Shown: piece after piece, positions 57,231-64,000 of the stretch
Position numbering within the stretch: the stretch's first letter is position 1
Layout: every line of letters starts with the position of its first letter
Origin: VRUE01 sp963737575
GTDB lineage: Bacteria; Actinomycetota; Thermoleophilia; Solirubrobacterales; 70-9
Assembly: GCA_963737575.1 (NCBI GenBank)
Contig: CAVTTJ010000005.1
Span: 620,001-684,000 of the forward strand
DNA: 64,000 nucleotides
Reading direction: 5' to 3'
Made by a program: the position numbers and the translations under genes
Notes under the pieces: model-generated
Told to the model about the DNA's origin: nothing
Seen by the model: only the letters and a program-made list of their open reading frames with translations
The model's database searches: none

Positions 57231-58313
57231 GTGGCTGTCGAGAACCTCCAACGCACTCCGCTGTTCGATCGCCATCGCGAGGGGGGCGCCAAGCTCGTCC
57301 CATTCGCCGGCTGGGAGATGCCGGTTCAGTACGACGGGATCATCGAGGAGCACACGGCGGTACGCACCCATGCCGGGGTGTTCGACGTCTCCCACATGGG
57401 CGAGGTCGAGGTCGAGGGCCCCGGCGCGCTCGCCTTCTTGCAGCGGGTGCTCTCCAACGACGTCGCCGCGATCGCCGTCGGCGGCGCCCAGTACTCGTGC
57501 CTGTGCAACGAGGAGGGCGGCGTCCTCGACGACCTCTTCACCTACCGGCTCGGCGGCGACCGCTACCTGATCGTCACCAACTCGGCGAACCACGACTCGG
57601 ACCTCGCCTGGCTCGGGCGCTGGAGCCGGGAGTTCGACGTCGCTGTCCGCGACGTCGCCGACCGCTACGCGATGCTTGCCGTCCAGGGGCCGCACGCCCG
57701 CCGCATCGTCGCCCCCACGCTCGGGATCGAGCTGCCGCCGCGGATGCACGTCGCGACGGTCCGGATCGGGCAGCGGCCGGCCCTCGCCTGCGGGACCGGA
57801 TACACGGGCGAGGACGGGGTCGAGCTCCTGATCGACCCCGAGATCGCGCCGGCGATCTGGGTCGAGCTGCTCGACGCGGGCGTCGTCCCCTGCGGCCTCG
57901 GTGCCCGCGACACGCTCCGGCTCGAGGTCTGCTTCCACCTCCACGGCAACGACCTCACCTCCGAGCGCAACCCGATCGAGGCCGGCCTCGGGTGGTGCTG
58001 TGTCGAGTCGACCGGGTTCGTCGGCTCCGAGGCGATCGCGCGCGCCCGCGCCGAGGGGACCGCCGAGAAGCTGGCCCCGTTCAGGATCGAGGGCGCCGGG
58101 ATCGCCCGCCAGGGCAATCCGATCCTGGCCGCCGGCGAGGAGGTCGGTGTCGTCACATCCGGGAGCTTCTCGCCGTCGCTCGAGATCGGGATCGGGATGG
58201 GCTACGTCCGCGCCGATCTGGCCGAGCCCGGGACCGAGGTCGAGATCGACGTCCGCGGCAGGCGGCGCCCTGCCCGGATAGCGTCCAAGCCCCTCTACGA
58301 AAAGGAGAAGTGA
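57231..58313 (+). CDS. gcvT: glycine cleavage system T protein (aminomethyltransferase)
   Basis: A 360-residue tetrahydrofolate-binding enzyme. Marks are Phe-Ala-Gly-Trp-Glu-Met-Pro-Val-Gln-Tyr, Asp-Val-Ser-His-Met-Gly-Glu (catalytic Asp region), Gly-Tyr-Thr-Gly-Glu-Asp-Gly-Val-Glu, Gly-Leu-Gly-Ala-Arg-Asp-Thr-Leu-Arg-Leu-Glu and Ser-Gly-Ser-Phe-Ser-Pro. It releases ammonia from the aminomethyl group on GcvH and forms methylene-THF. GTG start; first gene of the gcvT-H-PA-PB operon. Confidence 0.95.
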   Translation: MAVENLQRTPLFDRHREGGAKLVPFAGWEMPVQYDGIIEEHTAVRTHAGVFDVSHMGEVEVEGPGALAFLQRVLSNDVAAIAVGGAQYSCLCNEEGGVLDDLFTYRLGGDRYLIVTNSANHDSDLAWLGRWSREFDVAVRDVADRYAMLAVQGPHARRIVAPTLGIELPPRMHVATVRIGQRPALACGTGYTGEDGVELLIDPEIAPAIWVELLDAGVVPCGLGARDTLRLEVCFHLHGNDLTSERNPIEAGLGWCCVESTGFVGSEAIARARAEGTAEKLAPFRIEGAGIARQGNPILAAGEEVGVVTSGSFSPSLEIGIGMGYVRADLAEPGTEVEIDVRGRRRPARIASKPLYEKEK

Positions 58314-58315
58314 AA

Positions 58316-58711
58316 GTGGCCGACGCCAGCTACCCCGACGACCTGCTGTACCACCCCGAGCACGACTGGGCGCGGGTTGAGGGGGACGAGGCCACGTTCG
58401 GGATCACCTGGTACGCCCAGGACTCGCTCGGCGAGGTCGTCTTCTACGACCCGCCCGCGGTTGGCTCGACCGTCTCCAAGGACGCCTCCTACTCCGAGGT
58501 CGAGTCGGTGAAGGCGGTCTCCGACGTGATCGCGCCCCTCTCCGGCGAGATCACCGCGGTCAACGACGCCCTCGAGGACGCGCCCGAGAAGGTCAACGAG
58601 GATCCCTACGGGGAGGGCTGGCTGATCAAGGTCAGGCTGACCGACGCCTCTGAGACCAACTCGCTGCTCGCGGCGGCCGACTACCGCAATCTGCTCTTGA
58701 GCGCGGAGTGA
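58316..58711 (+). CDS. gcvH: glycine cleavage system H protein
   Basis: A 131-residue lipoyl carrier. The lipoylated lysine is Lys66 in Glu-Ser-Val-Lys-Ala-Val-Ser-Asp. N-terminal Tyr-His-Pro-Glu-His-Asp-Trp-Ala is typical. It shuttles the aminomethyl group between the P, T and L proteins. AGGAG lies 9 bp from the GTG at 58316, so this start is preferred to the GTG at 58310 that overlaps the gcvT stop. Its last three sense codons are contributed by repeat copy D. Confidence 0.95.
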   Translation: MADASYPDDLLYHPEHDWARVEGDEATFGITWYAQDSLGEVVFYDPPAVGSTVSKDASYSEVESVKAVSDVIAPLSGEITAVNDALEDAPEKVNEDPYGEGWLIKVRLTDASETNSLLAAADYRNLLLSAE

Positions 58712-58766
58712 GCAAGCAATCCATATCTGTTTCTTTTGGGCAGCGAGCAAAGCGCGAAATTTGTGA
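58698..58766 (+). repeat. junction repeat, copy D (diverged)
   Basis: It begins TGAGCGCGGAG and contains AGCAAGC, ATATCTGTTTCTT and GCGAGCAAAGCGCGAA, following copy B most closely. It covers the gcvH end and most of the gap before gcvPA. Unlike the other copies, it enters the upstream coding region and ends 17 bp before the next start codon. Confidence 0.6.
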
Positions 58767-58782
58767 CAGCTAGCCTTTAGCC

Positions 58783-60147
58783 GTGAGCCGCTACACGTCC
58801 GTAACGCCCGACGATCGGGCCGAGATGCTGGCCGCGATCGGGGTCGAGTCGGTCGCAGATCTCTTCGACCAGGTCCCCGAGCCGCTCCGCCTCGGGCGGC
58901 CGCTGGCGCTGCCCGAGGGCAAGAGCGAGCCCGAGGTCTACGAGCACCTTGCGGCGCTCGCAGCCCGCAACGCGGACGCCGAGGAGGAGGCCTGCTTCAT
59001 CGGCGCCGGTATGTACGACCACTACGTGCCGGCGATCGTCGACGCGATCACCCAGCGCTCCGAGTTCCTCACTCCGTACACGCCCTACCAGCCGGAGATA
59101 TCCCAGGGCGGGCTGCAGGCGATGTTCGAGTTCCAGACCGCGATGTCGGAGCTGACCGGGCTGCCGGTCTCCAGCGCCGGCCTCTACGAGGGGCCCTCCT
59201 CGGTCGCCTCCGCCGGGTACCTGGCGATCGGCGCAACCGGCCGCCGCCGCTTCGTCGTCTCCCGGGGGGTCCATCCCCACAGCCGGGAGACGCTCACCAC
59301 GTACTCGCGGGGCTTCGGCTCAGAGGTCGTCGAGGTCGGCCTCGACGGAGGCCTCACCGACGCCGCGGCGCTCGCCGAGGCGGTCGATGAGGAGACCGCC
59401 GTGGTCTTCCTCCAGAGCCCGAACTTTCTCGGCGCGATCGAGGACGTCGAGGCGCTCGGCGCCGCGGCGAGAGAGCACGGCGCGCTGCTCGCCGTTGCCA
59501 CCGACCCGATGACTCTCGGCGTCCTCCGCCCGCCGGGGGGGTGCGGCGCCGACATCGCGCTCGGCGAGGGGCAGCCGCTGGGCAACCGGCTCGATTTCGG
59601 CGGCCCCTCGTTCGGGTTCTTCTGCGGCACCGAGGACCTGATCCGGCGGATGCCGGGTCGGATCGCCGGGGAGACCGACGACGTCGATGGCCGCCGCGGT
59701 TTCGTCCTCGCGCTGCAGACCCGCGAGCAGCACATCCGGCGTGAGAAAGCGACCCACAACATCTGCACCGCGCAGGCGCTGAACGCGCTGGCGGCGATGG
59801 TCCACCTGGCCTGGCTCGGCCGCGAGGGGTACCGCGAGCTGGGCGAGCTGCTCGTCCGCCGCACCGCCTACGCCCGCGAGCGGGTGGCGGCGGTCGACGG
59901 GGTCGAGCTGCTCCACGACGCGCCGGTTGCGCGCGAGTTCGCGGTCCGCCTCGGCGCGCCGGTCGACCGCGTGCTGGACCGCTGCGCCGAGCGCGGCATC
60001 GCCGCCGGCTACCCACTCGGCCGCGAGTACCCCGAGTTCGAGGACGGTCTCCTGATCGCGATAACCGAGCGCCGCACCCGTTCCCAGATCGACCAGCTTG
60101 CGGACGCGCTGGGCGCCGCGGTGTCGGCCGAGGCGGTGGCCGTGTGA
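58783..60147 (+). CDS. gcvPA: glycine dehydrogenase (decarboxylating) subunit 1
   Basis: A 454-residue PLP-fold subunit of split P protein. Typical segments are Tyr-Thr-Pro-Tyr-Gln-Pro-Glu-Ile-Ser-Gln-Gly, Asn-Ile-Cys-Thr-Ala-Gln-Ala-Leu and Arg-Glu-Gln-His-Ile-Arg-Arg-Glu-Lys-Ala-Thr. This subunit lacks the PLP lysine and pairs with GcvPB as an alpha2beta2 enzyme that decarboxylates glycine and loads GcvH. GTG start; GTGA overlap with gcvPB. Confidence 0.95.
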   Translation: MSRYTSVTPDDRAEMLAAIGVESVADLFDQVPEPLRLGRPLALPEGKSEPEVYEHLAALAARNADAEEEACFIGAGMYDHYVPAIVDAITQRSEFLTPYTPYQPEISQGGLQAMFEFQTAMSELTGLPVSSAGLYEGPSSVASAGYLAIGATGRRRFVVSRGVHPHSRETLTTYSRGFGSEVVEVGLDGGLTDAAALAEAVDEETAVVFLQSPNFLGAIEDVEALGAAAREHGALLAVATDPMTLGVLRPPGGCGADIALGEGQPLGNRLDFGGPSFGFFCGTEDLIRRMPGRIAGETDDVDGRRGFVLALQTREQHIRREKATHNICTAQALNALAAMVHLAWLGREGYRELGELLVRRTAYARERVAAVDGVELLHDAPVAREFAVRLGAPVDRVLDRCAERGIAAGYPLGREYPEFEDGLLIAITERRTRSQIDQLADALGAAVSAEAVAV

Positions 60148-61694
60148 ACCAGCAGGACGAAGCCGTGCTGACCATCTTCGAGCGCTCGAAGCCGGGGCGG
60201 AGGGCGGCGGTCCTGCCCGAGGCCGAAGTCCCCGAGCCCCCGCTCGAGGACCTGATCCCCGCAAGCCTCCTGCGCCCCGAGCCGCCGCGGCTTCCCGAGG
60301 TCGCCGAGCCCGAGATCGTCCGACACTACAACCGCCTCTCGCGGCGGAACTTCGACCTCGACACGGGCTTCTACCCGCTCGGCTCCTGCACGATGAAGCA
60401 CAACCCGCGCCTCAACGAGCGCGTCGCGGCGCTGCCCGGCCACGCCCGGCTGCATCCCGCGCAGGACCCGCGGCGGGCGCAGGGGGCGCTCGAGCTGATG
60501 TGGCTGCTGCAGGAGTCTCTGGCAGAGATCTGCGGCTTGCCGCACGTCAGCCTGCAGCCGTCGGCCGGCTCCCACGGCGAGCTCGCCGGCCTGCTGCTGA
60601 CCCGCGCGTTCCACGCCGACCGCGCCGAAGAGCGGACCAAGGTGCTTGCGCCCGACACCTCGCACGGGACCAACCCCGCATCGGTGACGATGGCCGGCTA
60701 CGAGGCGGTCAAGGTCGCGACCAACGAGCAGGGCGGGGTCGAGATGGACGACCTGCGCGCGAAGATCGACGACGACGTCGCCTGCCTGATGCTGACCAAC
60801 CCGAACACGCTCGGGCTGTTCGACGAGAACATCGCCGAGATCGCGAGCCTGATCCACGATTCGGGCGGGACGCTCTATTACGACGGCGCCAACCTCAACG
60901 CGGTCATGGGCCACTCGCGGCCCGGCGACATGGGCTTCGACATCGTCCACGTCAACCTCCACAAGTCCTTCAGCCAGCCCCACGGCGGCGGCGGCCCCGG
61001 CGCCGGGCCGATCGCCGTCTCGGACCGGATCGAGCCCTTCCTGCCGCGGCCACAGGTGGTGCGACGGCCGATGGTGAATGGCGAGCCTACGTGGAGCGAG
61101 CGTGACGGTCTGATGAATTCGCGAGCGGAACGAGGCGAAGCCTTTTATTTCGACCTCGACCTCGACCGGCCGAAGTCGATCGGGCGCCTGCGTGGGTTCC
61201 AGGGGAACTTCGGCGTCTTCGTCCGCTCCTACGCCTACATCCTCAGCCTCGGCGCCGACGGGCTCGCGGAGGCCTCGGAGACCGCGGTCCTGAATGCCAA
61301 CTACCTGAAGGCGAGGCTGGCGGCGGGCCGCGCCGGCAAGCACCTGCCGGTCGCGTTCGACCGCCACTGCATGCACGAGTTCGTCCTCTCCGGCAAGCCG
61401 ATGAAGCGCGAGCTCGGGATCGCGACCCTCGACCTCGCCAAGCGCCTGCTCGATTTCGGGTTCCACCCGCCGACCGTCTACTTCCCGCTGCTCGTCGAGG
61501 AGGCGCTGATGGTCGAGCCCACCGAGACCGAGACTAAGGAGAGCCTCGACGCCTTCGCCGAGGCGATCGAGCGGATCCTGGCCGAGGCCGAGGGGGACGC
61601 GGATGTCGCGAAACAGGCCCCCTACTCGACCCCGGTCCGGCGCCTCGACGAGGTCAAGGCAACCCGCAGGCCGGTCGTCCGGCAGCCCCTCTGA
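60144..61694 (+). CDS. gcvPB: glycine dehydrogenase (decarboxylating) subunit 2
   Basis: A 516-residue PLP subunit. The Schiff-base lysine is Lys274 in Val-Asn-Leu-His-Lys-Ser-Phe-Ser, followed by Pro-His-Gly-Gly-Gly-Gly-Pro-Gly. Other marks are Tyr-Pro-Leu-Gly-Ser-Cys-Thr-Met-Lys and Asp-Thr-Ser-His-Gly-Thr-Asn-Pro-Ala. With GcvPA it catalyses glycine decarboxylation. GTG start overlapping gcvPA; the lactonase-like gene follows with no gap. The L protein (lipoamide dehydrogenase) is not in the window. Confidence 0.95.
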   Translation: MNQQDEAVLTIFERSKPGRRAAVLPEAEVPEPPLEDLIPASLLRPEPPRLPEVAEPEIVRHYNRLSRRNFDLDTGFYPLGSCTMKHNPRLNERVAALPGHARLHPAQDPRRAQGALELMWLLQESLAEICGLPHVSLQPSAGSHGELAGLLLTRAFHADRAEERTKVLAPDTSHGTNPASVTMAGYEAVKVATNEQGGVEMDDLRAKIDDDVACLMLTNPNTLGLFDENIAEIASLIHDSGGTLYYDGANLNAVMGHSRPGDMGFDIVHVNLHKSFSQPHGGGGPGAGPIAVSDRIEPFLPRPQVVRRPMVNGEPTWSERDGLMNSRAERGEAFYFDLDLDRPKSIGRLRGFQGNFGVFVRSYAYILSLGADGLAEASETAVLNANYLKARLAAGRAGKHLPVAFDRHCMHEFVLSGKPMKRELGIATLDLAKRLLDFGFHPPTVYFPLLVEEALMVEPTETETKESLDAFAEAIERILAEAEGDADVAKQAPYSTPVRRLDEVKATRRPVVRQPL

Positions 61695-62429
61695 GTGAGG
61701 CTCGAGCGCTTCAACGTCGGCTGGATGACCGCTCCCGCCGGGGTGTGGCGCCAAGGCGAAGAGGATCCCGGTCGCCCTTCCAGGGTGCCGGTCCCCGCCT
61801 ATCTGATCGAGACGGGCTCCGAGCGGATCCTGGTCGACACCGGGCTGCACCCCGACGCCGCAGGGGACACGGTCGGCCACTACGACGACGAGACGCTGGT
61901 CGTGTTCAGGACCGAGCAGGAGGCCTCGATCGCCGAGCAGGTCGACCTCGCCTCGCTGACCCGCGTCGTGCTCACCCACCTGCACTTCGATCACGCCGGC
62001 GGGCTCGCGCTCGTCCCCGAGAGCGTCCCGATCGTCGTCCAACGGGCCGAATGGGAGGCCGCCCATGACGACGCCGGAATCGAGCTCAACTTCTTCCAGC
62101 CGGGCGACTACGCCGTTCAGGATCGGGAGGTCGTCCTCGTCGACGGCGACCACGACCTGCTCGGCGACGGTTCGGTCGAGCTCCTCAGCACTCCCGGGCA
62201 CAGCACCGGGCACCAATCGGTCAGGGTCGGCGTGGTCGTGATCGGTGCCGACGTCGCCCACTTCGCCGACGTCCTCGATGACCCGCGCTTCCCGGCCTTC
62301 GCCGCCGACTTCGATGCCCAGCGCCGCTCCGCCGAGCGCCTTCGCGGCCTCCGAGAAGAGGGGCTCACGATCCTCCCGGGCCACGACCCGGACGTGCTCG
62401 CGCCCGGCCCGGTCATGATCAGCGGATGA
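61695..62429 (+). CDS. metallo-beta-lactamase-fold hydrolase (AHL-lactonase-like)
   Basis: A 244-residue MBL-fold enzyme. The metal motif reads Thr-His-Leu-His-Phe-Asp-His-Ala-Gly-Gly. Further ligands are His in Thr-Pro-Gly-His-Ser-Thr-Gly-His and Asp in Ile-Gly-Ala-Asp-Val-Ala, then His in Leu-Pro-Gly-His-Asp-Pro. Size and the HxHxDH-H-D-H set match the AiiA/AttM lactonase group, but many relatives hydrolyse other esters or thioesters. It follows gcvPB directly (GTG start one base after the stop), so it is probably cotranscribed. Confidence 0.85.
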   Translation: MRLERFNVGWMTAPAGVWRQGEEDPGRPSRVPVPAYLIETGSERILVDTGLHPDAAGDTVGHYDDETLVVFRTEQEASIAEQVDLASLTRVVLTHLHFDHAGGLALVPESVPIVVQRAEWEAAHDDAGIELNFFQPGDYAVQDREVVLVDGDHDLLGDGSVELLSTPGHSTGHQSVRVGVVVIGADVAHFADVLDDPRFPAFAADFDAQRRSAERLRGLREEGLTILPGHDPDVLAPGPVMISG

Positions 62430-62554
62430 CCGCCTGGGTCACGCGGATCGACGAGCTGCCGGCGCTGAGGCCAGCCGTCGAAGACCCCGGCGACGCCGCC
62501 GACGGCCTCGTCGTAGTGGACAACAGCCGGGAAAAACCTTGCGCTGGCGGCTGA
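62426..62554 (+). CDS. small ORF downstream of the lactonase gene
   Basis: A 42-codon frame that overlaps the lactonase stop by ATGA and ends at TGA 62552-62554, just before the convergent gene's end. It starts Met-Thr-Ala-Trp-Val-Thr-Arg-Ile-Asp-Glu-Leu and ends with a Cys. It could be a translated micropeptide or the stump of a longer lost gene. No homology recognised. Confidence 0.3.
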   Translation: MTAWVTRIDELPALRPAVEDPGDAADGLVVVDNSREKPCAGG

Positions 62555-62555
62555 T

Positions 62556-63917
62556 TCAGGGGGTGAGCACGCGGAACCGGACCGATACCGGGTCCGAGCT
62601 GCCGCCCGGGCCTGCGGCGACGAGGTCGGCACGGTAGGAGCCCGGGGGGAGCGCCGTGTGGCCGAATCGTCCGGAGAAGGCGATCGTGTCACTACCGGCG
62701 CTGCCGCGGGCGGTCAGCTGCCCCACCTTGCGGAACGCGGTCTTGCGCTTTCGCTTCACGACCCTGCGCACGGTGATCGTCACGTCCGCCACCTGGTCGA
62801 GGGTGAAGGCGAATGCGGTGCCGCGCTTCTCCTTCTTCCCGCCCTTGACCCGGAATGCCTTGCGCTTCAGCTTCAGGCTGCTGATCTTGGGTCGGCTGAC
62901 ACCCGGTGGCGGGGGCGGCGGCGCGCTCGAAATGTACTCGTCGGCGCCGATGTCCGGCGCGGAGCCCATCACGCGAGCGTCGCCCTCGAAGTCGAGGGCA
63001 CCGAGATCGGGTGAGGAGAGCCCCGCGTCGATCGTGGGCGAGCCGGCGGTCTCGTGGGCGTCACCCGTCGCGAGGTCGACCAATTGGGGCGGTGTGGTCT
63101 GAGAGTCCTGGTTGCCCGCACCCAGCGTCTTGGTGTCCATCCCTTTGCCGTAGGTCCTGACCGCATTCGGGTCGAAGTTCGAGTGGTCCAGCACCACTCG
63201 GGCCTTGCTGCCCGATTCTTCGGCCTGCAGGGAGACGTCCGTCCCGACGGACCCGGAGAAGAGGATCGAGTTGCTGATAGCCGCCGCGGACTCAACCGAG
63301 TTGGTCGTGCTGACGGCCATTGCGAAGCCGAAGAAGGCGGTCGCCAGGGAGGTGACGTTGCGAACGGTGCTGGTGCCCGGTCCGACGAGGAAGAGCGCCG
63401 CGCCGCCTTCACCCGAGTCGACGAAGATGCTGTCGCGGATGGTCACTTCGTGGGTGATGATCCCGGACTGTCCGCTCGAGACGACCCGGACCCTTTCGAT
63501 CGTCGAGCCGGGGCCGAGTTCGGCACACCCGAAATACGAATCCGCCTTATCTTCGATTTCGACGTCCGTGAGCCGGGTCCCGGCTCCCAGCGTCAGCATC
63601 TCGCCGATGTCGGTGGAAGTCGCGATGTGCGGCGGTTCGGCCGGGCTCGTCCCGTGGATGTTCAGCGCTTTCGTCGTCTCGATTTTTTCGATCCCGCCGA
63701 TCGAGTAGTTCCCCGCAAGGATCACGACCTCTTCGCCTTCCGGGGCTTTGTTGATCCCGCGGTCGATTCGGCAGGGTTCGCTTTCGGGGCAACTCCCCGT
63801 GGTCGCGCCTTTCGGTTTGACGTAGCGGACCGCGAGGGCGAGCTGGGGGAGGACGGCCGCCAGGAGCAGAGCGGCGCCGAGGCAGACGAGAAGCGGCCGG
63901 ATACGAGACATCCCCAA
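62556..63917 (-). CDS. secreted right-handed beta-helix surface protein
   Basis: A 453-residue exported protein. The signal peptide is about residues 8-30 (Leu-Gly-Ala-Ala-Leu-Leu-Leu-Ala-Ala). Residues about 30-300 resemble pectin-lyase-like parallel beta-helix repeats, with an Arg-Tyr-Val-Lys-Pro start and Cys-x-Glu-Ser-Glu-Pro-Cys. A choice-of-anchor-type Ile-Gly-Ala-Asp-Glu-Tyr segment follows, then a Pro-rich linker and a C-terminal beta domain with Lys/Arg-rich strands. It is probably a cell-surface adhesin-like protein with no catalytic residue visible. AGGAGG lies 7 bp before the TTG at 63917; an ATG two codons later is possible. Confidence 0.8.
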   Translation of the reverse strand: MGMSRIRPLLVCLGAALLLAAVLPQLALAVRYVKPKGATTGSCPESEPCRIDRGINKAPEGEEVVILAGNYSIGGIEKIETTKALNIHGTSPAEPPHIATSTDIGEMLTLGAGTRLTDVEIEDKADSYFGCAELGPGSTIERVRVVSSGQSGIITHEVTIRDSIFVDSGEGGAALFLVGPGTSTVRNVTSLATAFFGFAMAVSTTNSVESAAAISNSILFSGSVGTDVSLQAEESGSKARVVLDHSNFDPNAVRTYGKGMDTKTLGAGNQDSQTTPPQLVDLATGDAHETAGSPTIDAGLSSPDLGALDFEGDARVMGSAPDIGADEYISSAPPPPPPGVSRPKISSLKLKRKAFRVKGGKKEKRGTAFAFTLDQVADVTITVRRVVKRKRKTAFRKVGQLTARGSAGSDTIAFSGRFGHTALPPGSYRADLVAAGPGGSSDPVSVRFRVLTP

Positions 63918-64000
63918 AAGTCATCCTCCTCGCGCCTAAAGGAAGGCTAAATTACCAACGATCATCGGTCAGAGGTTCGGCAGCTCCTGTTCAAGCTCGA

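Overview
The window is 64 kb of GC-rich (mostly G/C third positions) bacterial chromosome from an actinobacterium. A deep-branching class such as Thermoleophilia (Solirubrobacterales or relatives) fits best. Pointers are a dcw cluster without ftsA, a reduced ftsQ, meso-DAP-type MurE, two ECF sigma factors with long C-terminal extensions, small DUF6325/SHOCT/DUF1269 stress-type proteins, an F420-type nitroreductase and split GcvPA/GcvPB. The class is inferred from gene content only. I saw no tRNA, rRNA, CRISPR or prophage.

Left part (1-18.8 kb): mainly small regulators and accessory genes. It has a drug-type ABC exporter (ATPase and permease), a sigma factor with a SnoaL-like tail, small ferredoxin-like-fold proteins, a PstS-like secreted binding protein, an F420-type nitroreductase, a 2-hydroxyacid dehydrogenase, an RTX/MopE-type secreted protein, a DHA2 drug exporter divergent from a MarR regulator with a well-formed operator, a 5'-truncated transposase, a YCII/ECF-sigma pair, a secreted trypsin-like protease, and a surface-protein gene broken by one in-frame TGA.

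Centre (18.9-38.4 kb): a cobalamin riboswitch heads a five-gene operon. It encodes two exported DUF4430 proteins, EcfT, a fused double EcfA ATPase, and an ECF S-component fused to an extracellular alpha/alpha-toroid. DUF4430 and an alpha/alpha toroid are the two halves of animal transcobalamin/intrinsic factor, so this looks like a split, membrane-tethered transcobalamin-like B12 uptake system. It is the main discovery candidate. After it come a nitroreductase, glpD, a transaldolase-like aldolase, a degenerate Rho-like protein, a PHP phosphatase, a PfkB kinase, a pseudopilin and a compact Tad locus (DUF192, response regulator, histidine kinase, CpaB, CpaF, TadB, TadC).

Right part (38.4-64 kb): a nearly complete dcw cluster runs mraZ-rsmH-ftsL-ftsI-murE-murF-mraY-[GNAT, TetR, hydrolase]-murD-ftsW-murG-murC-murB-ftsQ-ftsZ. 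mraZ has a clear four-repeat operator on its promoter and a terminator-like hairpin in its leader. An opposing ilvA follows, then the glycine cleavage operon gcvT-gcvH-gcvPA-gcvPB, a lactonase-like hydrolase and a secreted beta-helix protein.

Structures not explained by genes: a ~68-bp sequence recurs at four gene junctions; a 106-bp inverted-repeat element sits in frame in the EcfA linker; glutamate codons switch from GAG to GAA in several extracytoplasmic coding segments; one hairpin sequesters a ribosome-binding site.
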